Source: Bacteroidales bacterium (GTDB taxonomy: Bacteria; Bacteroidota; Bacteroidia; Bacteroidales; F082). Taken from it: a DNA stretch of 64,000 nucleotides. This document shows, piece after piece, positions 14,736-27,400 of the stretch. Made by a program: the position numbers and the translations under genes. The notes under the pieces are model-generated. The model did not search any database and was not told where the DNA came from. It was given only the letters and a program-made list of their open reading frames with translations. How positions within the stretch are numbered: the first letter of the stretch is position 1; every line of letters begins with the position of its first letter. Location: contig JANJUV010000007.1 in NCBI GenBank assembly GCA_024710405.1, positions 550,181 to 614,180 on the forward strand, read 5' to 3'.

Positions 14736-15257
14736 ATGAGAAAAGAAGAAAAACAGTTGCTCATTGAGGATATCACGCAACAGCTCAGCAGTTGTTCAAA
14801 TTTTTACCTGACCGATATCTCAGACCTTAATGCAGAGAAAACAAGCAACCTTCGCAGATTGTGTTTCAACCGGAACATCAAACTCATGGTTGTTAAGAAT
14901 GCTCTGTTGAAAAAGGCCATGGAACGCTCGGGAAGAGATATGAGTGAACTGTACGTCACCTTAAAAGGAGCCACTTCCATAATGTTTTCGGACAATGGAA
15001 ATGCTCCCGCAAAGCTGATTAAAGAGTTTCGTAAATCCTCGGATCGTCCGATACTCAAAGGTGCATTCATTGAGGAAGCCTCCTATGTTGGTGATCACCA
15101 ACTCGACTTCCTCCTCAGCATCAAGTCGAAGAATGAACTCATCGGCGAACTTGTTGGTCTGCTTCAATCACCCATGCGAAACGTTATCGGGTCGCTGCAA
15201 TCGGGCGGACACAAGATCTCCGGAATTCTGCAAACCCTTTCGGAAAAAGCAGATTAA
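14736..15257 (+). CDS. rplJ: 50S ribosomal protein uL10
   Basis: A 173-residue stalk protein that carries the L7/L12 dimers through its C-terminal helix. The N-terminal half has KEEKQLLIEDITQQLSSCSN and KLMVVKNALLKKA, typical of uL10. Only 21 bases separate it from rplA, so the structured L10 leader known upstream of E. coli rplJ is absent. A moderate SD-like GAAAGGA (14719-14725) lies 10 bases before the ATG. Confidence 0.97.
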   Translation: MRKEEKQLLIEDITQQLSSCSNFYLTDISDLNAEKTSNLRRLCFNRNIKLMVVKNALLKKAMERSGRDMSELYVTLKGATSIMFSDNGNAPAKLIKEFRKSSDRPILKGAFIEEASYVGDHQLDFLLSIKSKNELIGELVGLLQSPMRNVIGSLQSGGHKISGILQTLSEKAD

Positions 15258-15263
15258 TCCTCA

Positions 15264-15278
15264 GAATGATTATCATTC
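15264..15278. repeat. Perfect 7-1-7 palindrome between rplJ and rplL
   Basis: GAATGAT T ATCATTC. With a single central base it cannot fold as an RNA hairpin as drawn, so it would have to act as a DNA site. It shares the ATGAT-ATCAT core with Fur-type boxes but sits inside the ribosomal operon with no promoter box nearby. It may be chance. Confidence 0.4.
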
Positions 15279-15330
15279 ACGAGAAAACAGAAATAAAATA
15301 ATTGTAAATCACCTTTAAAACGTAAATAAC

Positions 15331-15711
15331 ATGGCAGATTTGAAAGCTTTGGCAGAACAATTAGTAAACCTCACTGTTAAAGAAGTCAATGAATTGGCTG
15401 GAATCCTCAAGAGTGAATATGGTATTGAACCCGCTGCTGCTGCAGCTGTTGTAGCTGCTGCCCCTGCGGGTGGCGATGCTGCTCCGGTTGTTGAAGAGCA
15501 AACCGCTTTTGATGTTATCCTGAAGTCAGCCGGCGCATCCAAGCTTGCAGTTGTGAAACTGGTTAAAGAATTGACCAGCCTCGGACTTAAAGAAGCTAAA
15601 GAATTGGTAGACGCAGCTCCGAAACCAATCAAAGAAGGCGTAAGCAAAGACGAAGCTAATGCATTGAAATCTCAGCTTGAAGAAGCAGGTGCAGAAGTTG
15701 AGGTTAAATAA
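15331..15711 (+). CDS. rplL: 50S ribosomal protein bL12 (L7/L12)
   Basis: A 126-residue acidic stalk protein. The N-terminal dimerisation helices ([20 protein letters not shown]) are followed by an Ala-rich hinge ([18 protein letters not shown]). The C-terminal domain has the factor-binding helix [20 protein letters not shown]. It recruits EF-Tu, EF-G and IF2 to the ribosome. A structured element separates it from rpoB. Confidence 0.97.
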   Translation: MADLKALAEQLVNLTVKEVNELAGILKSEYGIEPAAAAAVVAAAPAGGDAAPVVEEQTAFDVILKSAGASKLAVVKLVKELTSLGLKEAKELVDAAPKPIKEGVSKDEANALKSQLEEAGAEVEVK

Positions 15712-15736
15712 GAAGATTAAAATTTCTGCAATATAT

Positions 15737-15802
15737 CAGGCAAAATAACCTCTGAGGCATCCACTAAATGCCTCAGAGGTTTCTGCCTGTTTTACTGTTT
15801 TG
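15737..15802 (+). promoter_or_regulatory. Bipartite stem-loop between rplL and rpoB (attenuator or processing site)
   Basis: The inner stem is a perfect 14 bp (15747-15760 with 15768-15781, loop of 7). The outer stem is 6 bp (CAGGCA 15737-15742 with TGCCTG 15784-15789) across a small internal loop. A U-rich stretch TTTTACTGTTTT follows. In E. coli the same gap has a partial terminator and an RNase III site that lowers rpoBC relative to the ribosomal genes; this looks like the equivalent (inference). Confidence 0.75.
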
Positions 15803-15864
15803 TCCGGTACTTCTTTCACTTACTGATTAATCGCTTGTTAAACCGAGCCTAAAAATTTAAACCC

Positions 15865-18800
15865 TTGGCTGAAAAATCAATCCAAAGAATCAGTTTCGCA
15901 TCCACTGAGAATCAATTCGATTACCCGGATTTTCTCGACATCCAACTTCAGTCGTTTCAGGATTTCTTCCAATTGGAAACAAACCCTGAAAATCGTGAGA
16001 CTGAGGGACTCTACAGGGTGTTTGCAGAAAACTTCCCGATCACGGATGCACGGAATAATTTTGTACTCGAATTTATCGATTACTTTATTGATCCACCCCG
16101 CTATTCGATAGAAGAATGTATAGAACGCGGATTAACCTATAGTGTTCCGCTCAAAGCAAAGCTAAAGCTTTATTGTACCGACCCGGAACATGAAGATTTT
16201 GAAACCATTGTCCAGGATGTGTATCTTGGGATGATTCCATACATGACTCCGCAGGGCACCTTTGTAATAAACGGAGCCGAACGCGTTGTGGTTTCCCAGT
16301 TGCACCGATCACCAGGTGTGTTCTTTGGACAGCATAAACATGCTAACGGGACGCAACTTTATTCGGCACGAATTATCCCGTTCAAAGGTTCGTGGATGGA
16401 ATTCTCGACCGACATCAATAATGTCATGTATGCCTACATTGACAGAAAGAAAAAATTGCCTGTGACCACTCTGCTCAGGGCTATCGGATTTGAAACAGAC
16501 AAAGATATCCTTGAAATTTTCAATCTTGCAGAAGAAATTAAGGTTAGTAAAGCCGGATTGAAAAGGGTCATTGGACGAAAGCTTGCCGCAAGAGTGGTAC
16601 GTTCGTGGATTGAAGATTTTGTGGACGAAGACACAGGTGAAGTGGTTTCGATTGAACGTAACGAAGTTATCATCGAACGCGAAACAGAACTCACGAATGA
16701 ACATATTGACCAGATTGTGGATTCGGGAATCAAAACCATTCTGATCCACCAGGACGAAGCAAATGCTTCAGATTATTCTATCATTTTTAATACTCTTCAA
16801 AAAGATACAGCAAACTCTGAGAAAGAAGCCGTTGAATTCATCTACAGACAGCTGAGAAATGCAGAGCCACCGGATGAAGAAACAGCCCGCGGCATTATCG
16901 ACAAACTCTTTTTCAGCGATAAACGCTACGATTTGGGAGAAGTCGGGCGTTACAGAATAAACAAGAAACTTAATCTGACTACTCCCGAAGACGTCAAAGT
17001 GCTCACCAAAGAAGATATTATTGAGATTATCAAATATCTGATTGAGTTGGCAAACAACAAAACAGAAGTGGACGACATTGACCACCTCAGCAACAGAAGG
17101 GTAAGAACCGTTGGTGAACAGCTTTATGCGCAATTTGGTGTTGGTTTGGCCCGTATGGCACGAACCATACGTGAACGCATGAATGTTCGTGACAATGAAG
17201 TGTTTACACCCACTGACCTGATTAATGCCAAAACACTGTCTTCAGTAATCAACTCATTCTTTGGCACCAATCAGCTGTCGCAGTTTATGGATCAGACCAA
17301 CCCACTGTCTGAAGTTACCCACAAACGCAGGGTGAGCGCTTTGGGACCAGGTGGTCTGTCACGCGAACGCGCCGGATTTGAGGTACGCGACGTACATTAC
17401 ACCCACTACGGCAGGTTGTGTACCATCGAAACACCCGAAGGTCCAAATATCGGGCTGATCTCGTCCCTGTGTGTCTATGCTAAGATCAACAAACTTGGAT
17501 TCATCGAGACACCCTATCGTGAAGTTAAAGAAGGAAAAGTTGATTTTAGCAGTTCACCTGTTTACCTGAGTGCAGAGGAAGAAGAAAACAAGATTATCGC
17601 TCAGGCAAGTACTACAACAGATTCCAAAGGCTTGTTTGTTGAAGATCAGGTGAAGGTCAGGTATCTTGCTGATTATCCTATCACTGCGCGCGAAGAAGTT
17701 AACCTCATCGACGTTGCACCCAATCAGATTGCTTCCATTGCAGCCTCGCTTATTCCATTCCTTGAACATGATGATGCCAACCGCGCACTCATGGGATCAA
17801 ACATGATGCGTCAGGCTGTGCCATTGATTAATCCGGAAACTCCTATTGTTGGCACCGGAATTGAGGCTCCTGTAGCAAGAGACTCACGCGTTCTTATCCA
17901 TGCTGAAGGAAGCGGTGAGGTTTTGTTTGTCGATTCAACCAAAATTACGATTCGTTATAACCGTGCTGATGACGAGAAACTGGTTAGCTTTGATGATGAT
18001 GTGAAAACATATCAGCTTACAAAGTTTACCCGCACCAATCAGAATACGAGCATCAACCTGAAACCAATCGTTAGAAGAGGACAGAAGGTTAATAAAGGTC
18101 AGGTGTTATGTGAAGGGTATGCTACACAGAACGGAGAATTGGCCCTGGGGCGTAACCTGATGGTAGCCTTCATGCCCTGGAAAGGTTATAACTTTGAGGA
18201 TGCTATTGTTATTTCTGAGAAAATCGTCAAGGAAGATATATTTACTTCTGTTCATATAGAGGAGTTTACTCTCGAAGTTCGCGACACAAAGAGAGGAATT
18301 GAGGAACTAACCAATGATATCCCCAATGTAAGTGCTGAAGCAACAAAGGACCTCGACGAAAACGGTCTGATTCGTATCGGAGCCGAAGTGAACGAAGGAG
18401 ATATTCTGATTGGCAAAATCACACCCAAAGGCGAAAGCGACCCAACACCGGAAGAAAAATTGCTCAGGGCAATCTTTGGAGATAAAGCAGGTGATGTGAA
18501 AAATGCCTCACTGAAGGCACCACCGTCGATGAAAGGTATTGTTATTGAGAAAAAACTGTTCTCGCGTGTGATCAAGGACCGAAAATCGAAAGCCAAAGAC
18601 AAGGATCTTGTAAGCGAACTCGAAGAACAATATAACAAGCAGTTTGCCGCGTTAAAAGGCAAACTCGTTGATAAATTAACTGTTTTGCTCAATAACAAAA
18701 CTTCGCAGGGAGTAACAAATAACTTCAAAGAAGTAATTATCCCTAAAAAATCGAAGTTTACCCAAAAGATGCTGATGGGTCTTGATTATGCTACCGTAAA

Positions 18801-19674
18801 CCCCAACAAATGGACAACGGATAAAGAGACCAATGATTTGATCAAAGTTGTGATCAACAACTTCAACATTAAGTATAAGGAACTTTACGGGGTGTTTAAC
18901 CGGAAAAAATTTGTAGCAACAGTTGGCGATGAGCTTCCCAATGGCATTGTACAGATGGCGAAAGTATATGTGGCTAAGAAACGTAAGCTGACTGTCGGTG
19001 ATAAAATGGCCGGTCGTCACGGAAACAAAGGTATCGTTGCCAGGATTGTTCGCGAAGAAGATATGCCTTTTCTGAATGACGGCACTCCCGTTGATATCGT
19101 GCTTAACCCGCTTGGTGTACCTTCGCGTATGAACCTCGGACAGATTTATGAAACAGTATTGGGCTGGGCCGGTGCAAAGCTTGGCCTCAAATTTGCCACA
19201 CCCATTTTCGACGGTGCAAGTATCGATCAGATCAATGATTATCTGAAGAAAGCCAATCTGCCTGAAAATGGAAGTGTATATCTGTACGACGGAGGCACCG
19301 GCGAACGCTTTGATCAGCCTGCCACAGTAGGTTACATTTATATGCTGAAACTTCACCACATGGTTGATGATAAGATGCATGCAAGATCCATCGGACCTTA
19401 TTCACTCATTACGCAACAACCCCTTGGAGGCAAGGCTCAGTTTGGCGGTCAGCGTTTTGGAGAAATGGAAGTGTGGGCACTTGAAGCGTTTGGTGCAAGC
19501 AACATTCTTCAGGAAATACTTACGGTTAAGTCCGACGATGTTGTTGGCCGTGCCAAAGCATATGAAGCCATCGTTAAGGGTGACAACATGCCTGTTCCTG
19601 GAATTCCCGAATCTTTCAATGTTCTGGTTCATGAGTTACGCGGCTTAGGTCTCGAGGTCGCCTTTGAATCATAA
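15865..19674 (+). CDS. rpoB: DNA-directed RNA polymerase beta subunit
   Basis: A 1269-residue subunit. Conserved blocks run throughout: [14 protein letters not shown], the rifampicin region [20 protein letters not shown] and the C-terminal [19 protein letters not shown]. The residues matching E. coli D516, H526 and S531 are D476, H486 and S491, the rifampicin-sensitive types. The start is a TTG at 15865: there is an in-frame stop at 15850-15852, no ATG or GTG lies between, and the N-terminus [13 protein letters not shown] aligns with known Bacteroidota RpoB in memory. The TTG and the absence of a Shine-Dalgarno may keep its translation below that of the ribosomal genes. Confidence 0.97.
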   Translation: MAEKSIQRISFASTENQFDYPDFLDIQLQSFQDFFQLETNPENRETEGLYRVFAENFPITDARNNFVLEFIDYFIDPPRYSIEECIERGLTYSVPLKAKLKLYCTDPEHEDFETIVQDVYLGMIPYMTPQGTFVINGAERVVVSQLHRSPGVFFGQHKHANGTQLYSARIIPFKGSWMEFSTDINNVMYAYIDRKKKLPVTTLLRAIGFETDKDILEIFNLAEEIKVSKAGLKRVIGRKLAARVVRSWIEDFVDEDTGEVVSIERNEVIIERETELTNEHIDQIVDSGIKTILIHQDEANASDYSIIFNTLQKDTANSEKEAVEFIYRQLRNAEPPDEETARGIIDKLFFSDKRYDLGEVGRYRINKKLNLTTPEDVKVLTKEDIIEIIKYLIELANNKTEVDDIDHLSNRRVRTVGEQLYAQFGVGLARMARTIRERMNVRDNEVFTPTDLINAKTLSSVINSFFGTNQLSQFMDQTNPLSEVTHKRRVSALGPGGLSRERAGFEVRDVHYTHYGRLCTIETPEGPNIGLISSLCVYAKINKLGFIETPYREVKEGKVDFSSSPVYLSAEEEENKIIAQASTTTDSKGLFVEDQVKVRYLADYPITAREEVNLIDVAPNQIASIAASLIPFLEHDDANRALMGSNMMRQAVPLINPETPIVGTGIEAPVARDSRVLIHAEGSGEVLFVDSTKITIRYNRADDEKLVSFDDDVKTYQLTKFTRTNQNTSINLKPIVRRGQKVNKGQVLCEGYATQNGELALGRNLMVAFMPWKGYNFEDAIVISEKIVKEDIFTSVHIEEFTLEVRDTKRGIEELTNDIPNVSAEATKDLDENGLIRIGAEVNEGDILIGKITPKGESDPTPEEKLLRAIFGDKAGDVKNASLKAPPSMKGIVIEKKLFSRVIKDRKSKAKDKDLVSELEEQYNKQFAALKGKLVDKLTVLLNNKTSQGVTNNFKEVIIPKKSKFTQKMLMGLDYATVNPNKWTTDKETNDLIKVVINNFNIKYKELYGVFNRKKFVATVGDELPNGIVQMAKVYVAKKRKLTVGDKMAGRHGNKGIVARIVREEDMPFLNDGTPVDIVLNPLGVPSRMNLGQIYETVLGWAGAKLGLKFATPIFDGASIDQINDYLKKANLPENGSVYLYDGGTGERFDQPATVGYIYMLKLHHMVDDKMHARSIGPYSLITQQPLGGKAQFGGQRFGEMEVWALEAFGASNILQEILTVKSDDVVGRAKAYEAIVKGDNMPVPGIPESFNVLVHELRGLGLEVAFES

Positions 19675-19729
19675 ACAACGAATAAAGAAAATACATTTTT
19701 CATCTACGAAATAACTGATCAACAAAAAT

Positions 19730-22700
19730 ATGGCTTATAGAAGTGACAGCACAATCAGCAGTGCGTTTTCAAAAATAACACTCAGCCTCGCTTCACCTGA
19801 GTCGATTCTGGAAAGATCGAGCGGTGAAGTATTAAAACCCGAAACCATCAACTACAGAACTTACAAACCCGAAATGGGGGGGTTGTTCTGTGAGCGGATT
19901 TTCGGGCCTGTAAAAGACTGGGAGTGTCACTGCGGCAAATACAAACGAATCAGGTACAAGGGTATCATATGCGACCGTTGCGGTGTTGAGGTAACAGAAA
20001 AGAAGGTGCGCAGGGAACGCATGGGTCATATCCAACTTGTTGTACCTGTGGCACATATATGGTATTTCAGGTCCCTTCCCAATAAAATTGGAGCGTTACT
20101 CGGCCTTCCGACCAAAAAGCTTGATGCGATCATATATTATGAGCGTTACGTGGTCATCAATCCCGGAATTAAGAAGAACGATGGTATCAACTATCTTGAT
20201 TTTATTACCGAAGAAGAATATCTGGATATCATTGACTCCTTGCCGGCAGACAACCAGCATCTTCCTGATGAAGACCCGAATAAGTTTATCGCCAAAATGG
20301 GGGCTGAAGCTATTCATGACCTTCTTGCCCGTCTCGACCTCGATGCTGAGTCATTCGACCTGAGACATAAGGCCAATACCGAAACTTCACAGCAACGTAA
20401 ACAGGAAGCACTTAAGAGGCTTCAGGTATTCGAAGCTTTCAGGGATGCACGCAACAGAGCTGAGAATCGTCCGGAATGGATGATTGTGAAAATTGTACCC
20501 GTTATCCCACCAGAGCTACGTCCACTGGTGCCTCTGGATGGCGGACGTTTTGCCACATCCGATCTTAACGATCTCTATCGCAGGGTCATTATCCGTAACA
20601 ACAGGCTCAAAAGGCTTATTGAAATCAAAGCACCCGATGTGATTATGCGTAACGAAAAGCGCATGTTACAGGAAGCTGTTGACTCATTGTTTGATAATTC
20701 AAGGAAATCAAGTGCTGTAAAGACCGAATCAAACAGACCTCTTAAGTCACTGAGTGACAGTTTGAAAGGAAAGCAAGGACGTTTCCGTCAGAACCTGCTT
20801 GGTAAACGTGTTGATTATTCAGGACGTTCAGTAATCGTTGTCGGTCCTGAACTCAACCTGAACGAATGTGGTATTCCTAAAGATATGGCGTCCGAACTCT
20901 TTAAGCCTTTTATTATTCGTAAGATGCTTGAAAGAGGAATTGTGAAAACAGTAAAATCAGCAAAAAAGATTGTTGACCGGAAAGACCCTGTTGTTTATGA
21001 CATTCTGGAAAGCATACTTAAAGGTCATCCTGTTTTGCTGAACAGGGCCCCCACCCTGCACAGACTCGGTATTCAAGCCTTCCAGCCTAAACTGGTTGAA
21101 GGCAAAGCCATTCAGCTGCACCCACTGGTGTGTACCGCTTTTAATGCCGACTTTGACGGTGACCAGATGGCTGTGCACGTCCCATTAGGACATGCCGCCA
21201 TACTTGAGGCACAAATTCTGATGCTGGCATCGCATAACATTCTGAATCCTGCCAACGGTGCACCAATCACAGTTCCTTCACAGGACATGGTTCTTGGTCT
21301 CTATTATTTGACCAAAGCACGGAAAAGCACTTCGGATAAAGCTGTGAAAGGTGAAGGCAAAAGGTTTTATTCAGCAGAAGAGGTGCTCATTGCTTATAAC
21401 GAGAAAAAGGTTGATCTGCATGCAGTTATTTTTGTCAAAACAAAAGTGCGTGAAGGTGGTCAACTTATCGTGAAAACAGTCGAAACCACAGTTGGAAGAG
21501 TGTTGTTCAACCAGGTAGTACCTGAGAAATACGGGTATATCAACCAGCTGTTGACCAAGAAATCTCTTCGTGACATCATCGGTGACATTGTTAAGTTGCT
21601 CGGAACAGCAACTGCATCGAAATTTCTTGATGACATCAAGAATCTTGGCTTCCAGATGGCCTATAGAGGCGGACTGTCGTTCAACCTTGGTAATGTAAAA
21701 ATTCCTGCAGTTAAGGAAGAACTAATTCAAAATGCCAATGACGAAGTTTCCGAGGTAATCGCCAACTACAACATGGGATTTATTACCAACAATGAGCGTT
21801 ATAATCAGATCATTGACATCTGGACACATACCAATTCGAGGCTTACCAATACACTGATGCAGCACCTCTCACAGGATGATCAGGGATTTAATCCCGTTTT
21901 CATGATGCTCGATTCTGGTGCCCGTGGTTCAAAAGAACAGATCAGGCAATTGTCGGGTATGAGGGGTCTGATGGCAAAACCGCAGAAATCTGGTGCTACA
22001 GGTGGCGAAATCATTGAAAACCCGATTCTGTCAAACTTCAAAGAAGGATTGTCGGTTCTCGAGTACTTCATTTCAACACACGGTGCACGTAAAGGTTTGG
22101 CCGATACCGCTCTTAAGACGGCAGACGCCGGTTATCTTACACGTCGTCTGGTGGATGTTGCCCAGGATGTTGTCATCACGGAGCAAGACTGCGGTACTTT
22201 AAGGGGACTAACCATCAGCGCTTTGAAAAAGAGCGAGGAGGTTGTTGAATCGCTGTATGACAGAATTCTCGGACGTGTTGCCCTGCATGATGTGTACCAT
22301 CCACAAACAGGAGAACTCATTATAGAAGGCAGCGAAGAAATCACTGAGGACATTGCAGCTGTTATCGAAAACTCTCCGATTGAACAAGTAGAAATAAGGT
22401 CGGTGTTAACATGTGAGTCACGTAAAGGCGTGTGCGCAAAGTGTTACGGACGCAATCTGGCATCAGGAAAAATGGTTCAGAAAGGAGAAGCTGTTGGTGT
22501 TATTGCGGCTCAATCTATCGGTGAACCAGGAACACAGCTTACCTTGCGTACATTCCACGTCGGTGGTGCTGCTGCCAATATCGCCATCTTGTCGAAAATC
22601 GAAGCCAAATATGATGGATTACTCGAAATCGAGGAACTCAGGTCAGTTGAATCAGAAAAGGATGGCAAAAACATTGATATCGTCATAGGTCGTTCGGCCG

Positions 22701-24031
22701 AAATGAAAATCATTGACAAGAAAACAGGTATAGTGCTTACTTCAGGAAACATACCTTACGGTGCTAACCTGTATTTCCGTAATGGCTCAACAGTGGCCAA
22801 AGGCGATCTGATCAGCGATTGGGATCCCTACAATGCAGTGATCTTGTCGGAACATGAAGGCAAGATAGCCTTTGAAAATATTGTAGAAGGACAAACCTAT
22901 CGTATTGAATCGGACGAACAAACCGGTTATCACGAAAAAGTGATCATTGAAAGTCGTCAGAAAACGAAAAATCCTGCAATCAAAATTCTTGACAAGGACA
23001 ATGTGGTAATCAAGATGTATGACATTCCAGTAGGTTCGCATATTGTTGTTGACAACGGCGATATGGTTAAAGCAGGCGGAATGCTCGTCAAGATTCCCAG
23101 AGCGATTGGCAAATCAGGTGATATTACCGGTGGTCTGCCAAGGGTCACAGAATTATTTGAAGCCCGTAACCCCTCGGAACCGGCAATTGTTTCCGAAATT
23201 GATGGCGTTGTTTCTTTTGGCAAGAAACTCAAAAGAGGTAATCGCGAGATCATTGTGACTTCCAAAACCGGTGAAGAAAAGAGTTATCTCATCCCGACCA
23301 CAAAGCAGATCCTTGCTCAGGAAAATGACTTTGTAAAGGCAGGAACACCGCTGTCGGAAGGCGCCATGACTCCGTCGGATATTCTGGCGATCAAAGGCCC
23401 CATGAAGGTACAGGAATATATCGTGAACGAAGTTCAGGAGGTGTACCGTCTGCAAGGTGTTAAGATCAACGACAAGCATTTTGAGGTGATTGTTCGACAA
23501 ATGATGCGTAAAGTTGAAGTGGAAGATCCGGGAGATACACGATTCCTCGAAGGTGAACTGATTAATAAAATCGATTTTCAGGAGGAAAATGATGAGATCT
23601 ATGGCAAGAAGATCGTTACTGACCCAGGTGACTCTGAAACCCTGCGCCAGGGACAAATCATCAGCGCCAGAAAATTGCGCGACGAAAATTCGATGCTGAA
23701 ACGTAAGGATAAAACCCTTGTGGAAGCCCGTGATGCCAAACCAGCAACTGCCTTCCAGGTATTGCAGGGAATCACACGTGCTTCACTTCAGACTAACAGC
23801 TTTATCTCCGCAGCATCGTTCCAGGAAACCACCAAAGTACTGACACTGGCTGCCATCAACGCAAAATCTGACGAGCTGAATGGCTTGAAAGAAAATGTTA
23901 TTGTTGGCCATAAAATTCCTGCAGGAACTGGTCTGAGAGAATATGATGACCTGATTGTAGGTTCGCGCGAAGAATACGAAGCAGTTATGGAAGCCGCTGC
24001 CCGTCCGGGTATGAGGCATGATCGCAAATAA
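19730..24031 (+). CDS. rpoC: DNA-directed RNA polymerase beta' subunit
   Basis: A 1433-residue subunit, usual for Bacteroidota. The first zinc site has Cys66, 68, 81 and 84 (CHCGK, CDRCG). The catalytic loop [10 protein letters not shown] holds the magnesium-binding Asp474, 476 and 478. The second zinc site is Cys821, 895, 902 and 905. The bridge-helix/trigger-loop region is represented by [16 protein letters not shown]. It lies 55 bases after rpoB in the same operon. Confidence 0.98.
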   Translation: MAYRSDSTISSAFSKITLSLASPESILERSSGEVLKPETINYRTYKPEMGGLFCERIFGPVKDWECHCGKYKRIRYKGIICDRCGVEVTEKKVRRERMGHIQLVVPVAHIWYFRSLPNKIGALLGLPTKKLDAIIYYERYVVINPGIKKNDGINYLDFITEEEYLDIIDSLPADNQHLPDEDPNKFIAKMGAEAIHDLLARLDLDAESFDLRHKANTETSQQRKQEALKRLQVFEAFRDARNRAENRPEWMIVKIVPVIPPELRPLVPLDGGRFATSDLNDLYRRVIIRNNRLKRLIEIKAPDVIMRNEKRMLQEAVDSLFDNSRKSSAVKTESNRPLKSLSDSLKGKQGRFRQNLLGKRVDYSGRSVIVVGPELNLNECGIPKDMASELFKPFIIRKMLERGIVKTVKSAKKIVDRKDPVVYDILESILKGHPVLLNRAPTLHRLGIQAFQPKLVEGKAIQLHPLVCTAFNADFDGDQMAVHVPLGHAAILEAQILMLASHNILNPANGAPITVPSQDMVLGLYYLTKARKSTSDKAVKGEGKRFYSAEEVLIAYNEKKVDLHAVIFVKTKVREGGQLIVKTVETTVGRVLFNQVVPEKYGYINQLLTKKSLRDIIGDIVKLLGTATASKFLDDIKNLGFQMAYRGGLSFNLGNVKIPAVKEELIQNANDEVSEVIANYNMGFITNNERYNQIIDIWTHTNSRLTNTLMQHLSQDDQGFNPVFMMLDSGARGSKEQIRQLSGMRGLMAKPQKSGATGGEIIENPILSNFKEGLSVLEYFISTHGARKGLADTALKTADAGYLTRRLVDVAQDVVITEQDCGTLRGLTISALKKSEEVVESLYDRILGRVALHDVYHPQTGELIIEGSEEITEDIAAVIENSPIEQVEIRSVLTCESRKGVCAKCYGRNLASGKMVQKGEAVGVIAAQSIGEPGTQLTLRTFHVGGAAANIAILSKIEAKYDGLLEIEELRSVESEKDGKNIDIVIGRSAEMKIIDKKTGIVLTSGNIPYGANLYFRNGSTVAKGDLISDWDPYNAVILSEHEGKIAFENIVEGQTYRIESDEQTGYHEKVIIESRQKTKNPAIKILDKDNVVIKMYDIPVGSHIVVDNGDMVKAGGMLVKIPRAIGKSGDITGGLPRVTELFEARNPSEPAIVSEIDGVVSFGKKLKRGNREIIVTSKTGEEKSYLIPTTKQILAQENDFVKAGTPLSEGAMTPSDILAIKGPMKVQEYIVNEVQEVYRLQGVKINDKHFEVIVRQMMRKVEVEDPGDTRFLEGELINKIDFQEENDEIYGKKIVTDPGDSETLRQGQIISARKLRDENSMLKRKDKTLVEARDAKPATAFQVLQGITRASLQTNSFISAASFQETTKVLTLAAINAKSDELNGLKENVIVGHKIPAGTGLREYDDLIVGSREEYEAVMEAAARPGMRHDRK

Positions 24032-24043
24032 CATTCATGGATT

Positions 24044-24355
24044 ATGGCAGAGAACAAAAATCAGATCAATATCGAACTCAGCGAGGAAATTTCTGAGGGT
24101 ATATACAGCAATCTGGCTATTATTACGCATTCACATTCTGAATTTGTGATTGACTTTGTGAAATTGATGCCCGGCGTGCAAAAAGCAAAAGTGAAGTCCA
24201 GGATCATATTGACTCCCGAACATGCCAAACGATTGTATAAAGCACTTGCTGATAACCTTAAAAAGTTTGAGTCGGCACATGGTCCGATAAAAGACTCACC
24301 CGGCGGTGATGCTATGCCACCATTTACATTAGGTGGGCCGACAGCACAGGCCTGA
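24044..24355 (+). CDS. DUF3467 family protein
   Basis: A 103-residue protein matching the DUF3467 pattern: an N-terminal strand set IYSNLAIITHSHSEFVIDF, then the block RIILTPEHAKRLYKALADNL. It starts 12 bases after rpoC and precedes the operon terminator, a position I associate with this family in Bacteroidota. Function is unknown; co-transcription with rpoBC suggests a link to transcription or to expression level (inference). Confidence 0.9.
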   Translation: MAENKNQINIELSEEISEGIYSNLAIITHSHSEFVIDFVKLMPGVQKAKVKSRIILTPEHAKRLYKALADNLKKFESAHGPIKDSPGGDAMPPFTLGGPTAQA

Positions 24356-24362
24356 TTCAACG

Positions 24363-24398
24363 AAAAAGCCACTCTCAAACGAAAGTGGCTTTTTTTTC
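24363..24398. terminator. Bidirectional terminator between the rpo operon and the tricorn gene
   Basis: An 11-bp stem AAAAAGCCACT (24363-24373) with AGTGGCTTTTT (24384-24394) and a 10-nt loop, with T-runs on both strands. It closes the plus-strand rpoC transcript and the minus-strand operon that ends at 24411. Confidence 0.9.
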
Positions 24399-24410
24399 TT
24401 AGATCCCGAA

Positions 24411-27400
24411 CTACCTTACAGGGTAAGGCGGAATTTGCGGAAGTTCAGGATAGTTTTTCATTTCTTCGAGAATGACTTCAATTGCTTTATTCAGTTGATC
24501 GTCAATCCCATCATATTCCCTTGCCGGATCATTGTCAATAACAATATCCGGGTCAACCCCATAACCTTCAATAACCCAGTTGCCATTTTCATCGAAAGGA
24601 GCAAACTCAGGTTTACGGAGATCAGCTCCATCAATAAATGGTAAGCTACCTCTGATACCAACAACTCCTCCCCATGATCGCATACCGATTGCCTTGCCTA
24701 ATCCAAGCTTCTTGAACTGATAAGGGAACAAATCACCATCTGAAGCCGAATAACGGTCAAGCAAGATCACTTTTGGCCCCAACATCATGCCACGGGGTTT
24801 TGTATCCACACCATTGTTTCTAGACATGCCGTATAACGCAAGCTCGCGCGAGAGACGCTCAATAATCATGGGGGATACATTTCCGCCGCCATTACCACGG
24901 TCGTCAATGATCAGAGCCTTTTTGTCCAATTGGGGGTAATAATATTTTACAAACTCATTCAGACCTTCAGGGCCCATATCAGGAATGTGTATATAGCCTA
25001 CTTGTCCGTTAGTAGCCTTATTTACTTTATCGATATTGCCCTGAACCCAGGTGTAGTAATACAAACCGGATTCGTCAGCGACAGGAACAACGATCACCTT
25101 GCGGCTTCCGCTTGATGACGGGCTGGCATTTAGTCCCAGAATAACCTGCTGACCTGCAGTTCCAATGAGTGCTTCATAGATATCGGTCATTGTATTGGTT
25201 TCCTTACCATTGACTGAAACAATATAATCACCTTCTCTGGCATCAACACCGCTCATTGTCAAAGGTGAACGAAGTGATTCATTCCAGTTCTCCCCTTTCA
25301 GTATTTTATCTATTCTGTAGTAACCTGATTTATCGCGACTCAGTTTTGCACCCAGCAAGCCGGTTTTGATGCGTTCAGGTGCTGCTTTATCCCCGCCATT
25401 GACATATGCATGTCCAACATTAAGTTCACCGATAAGTTCACCGATGAGGTAGTTAAGGTCATCGCGGTGGTTAACATATGGAAGTAAAACAGCATATTTT
25501 TCATGCTTGGATTTCCAATCAACCCCGTGCATATTAGGTGCATAGAAGAAATCGCGCATTTGCCTCCACGATTCAGTATAGATCTGTTTCCATTCCTCCT
25601 TCAGGTTCACCTTAACCTTCATATTTGATAGGTCGGCAGATTCATCAATTTTAATAGTACTTTTGGGAAGGTCAATGACTGAGTATTTACCGTTGGCAGC
25701 CAACAACATCTTCTTTTGGTCGGCCGAAATGATGAAGTTGGTATAGTTACCCAGATCCGTCTCTTTCTTCGATTTAAGATCAAAAAACTTCAAGGAAGGT
25801 TTAGAACCTCTTGCATTGAAAGCATAATATACACCGCCCTCCACCGGACTTATATTCCAATATGCTCCGGCAGATACGGGTAGCGATACGACCCGGCCAA
25901 AGATTCCATCAAAATCGACTTCTACACTCAGCTTCTTCTCTTCTTTTTTGTCTGATTTTGATTCCTTTTTTACCGGTTCTGATTCTGCTGGTTCTGCTAC
26001 AACAGCTTCATTGTTCTCAGGAGTAAATGGTGAAGGTGTTGTTCTTTTGAGCAATATCATATATACCTTATTCATGTCAATATAGGCGTGGTTCCACTCA
26101 GTCCAGCTGTAAACAGGGTTAAAATCACGGGAGGAACTGAAGTAGAGATATTGTCCGGTCGGGTCGAAACGAGCACTGCTTGCGTTATACCATTGGTCTG
26201 TTACTGGTTGATTCTCTTTTGTATTAATATTGTATATATGCACACGACTCACAGAAAATGTGTTTTGTTGTGTGTAAACAATCCACCGGCTGTCGGGCGA
26301 CCAGTCATAAGAGCGTATTTCCCAGCTTTTAGATCGTGCAACTTCCACCGTTTTTCCGGTTTCAACATCCAGATAACTCAATCTGCCCATTTTGTCAGAC
26401 CAAAGGATCTTTTTGCTGTCGGGCGACCAGACAGGGTTATATTTGTATGAATCACTATTGCTTGTAAGTTGCCTGGCCTCTTTTTCTCCCTTCTGATCAA
26501 AGATGAAGATCTCATCCTCTCCGGTTTTATCTGAGACAATGGCTATATATTTTCCGTCGGGACTCCATGCCACATCACGGTCGTGCACGCCTGCCGAAGC
26601 TGTCAGGTTACGTGTTATTCCTGTTCTGGCCGGAACTGTAAAAACATCGCCCCTTGCTCCGAACACAATTCTGTTTCCATCAGGTGCTATATCAAATGAG
26701 TTAATGAATTTTGAAGCATCAATCATTTTTGCCCGGGCAGCCGGAAAATCTCCTGGTATGCTAATCGGTATTTTTGATGCAAGGCGAGTACGCAGATCAA
26801 AATTATAGAGATAACCGGCATTTTCGTAAATGATTGATGAAGTCCCCAGTGAGGGAAACTTGATATCATAATCTGTGTAATTCGTCAGCTTTTCAGTTTG
26901 CTTTGTATCCAGATCATACACGAATAAGTTCATGATACGGTCGCGATCCGAAATGAAATAAACCTTATTGCCTTGCCACATCGGAAAAATATCCTGAGCC
27001 GGGTGATTTGTCAGGTTTGTTGTTTGTCTGGTTTCAAAATCATGAAACCATACATCATCCGCCATACCACCCTGATAGTATTTCCACGTACGGAATTCTC
27101 TGAAAACTCTGTTATAGACCATTTTTTTTCCATCGGGCGAAAAAGAGCACCAACTTCCGTCAGGAAGTGGGAGTTCTTCGGACAAACCACCTTCAATGCC
27201 AGCTGCAAATAACTGACCCTTGAAATCATTAAAGGTTTGTTTTCTACTGCGATACACAATATGCTCATTGTCCCGCCAGGCCATAACAATGTTGTTTGGT
27301 CCCATTCGGTCCGAAAGATCGTCCCTGTTCAGGGTTGCTGTAAAAGTAAGCCTGCGAGGCTCGCCTCCTGTTGCAGGAATTAAAAACACCTCTGTATTGC

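Noticed and set aside
18676..19380. 234-codon minus-strand open frame inside rpoB
   Set aside because: Shadow frame of a long conserved gene with no family pattern; the same holds for those at 16309-16749, 18252-18728 and 23153-23656.
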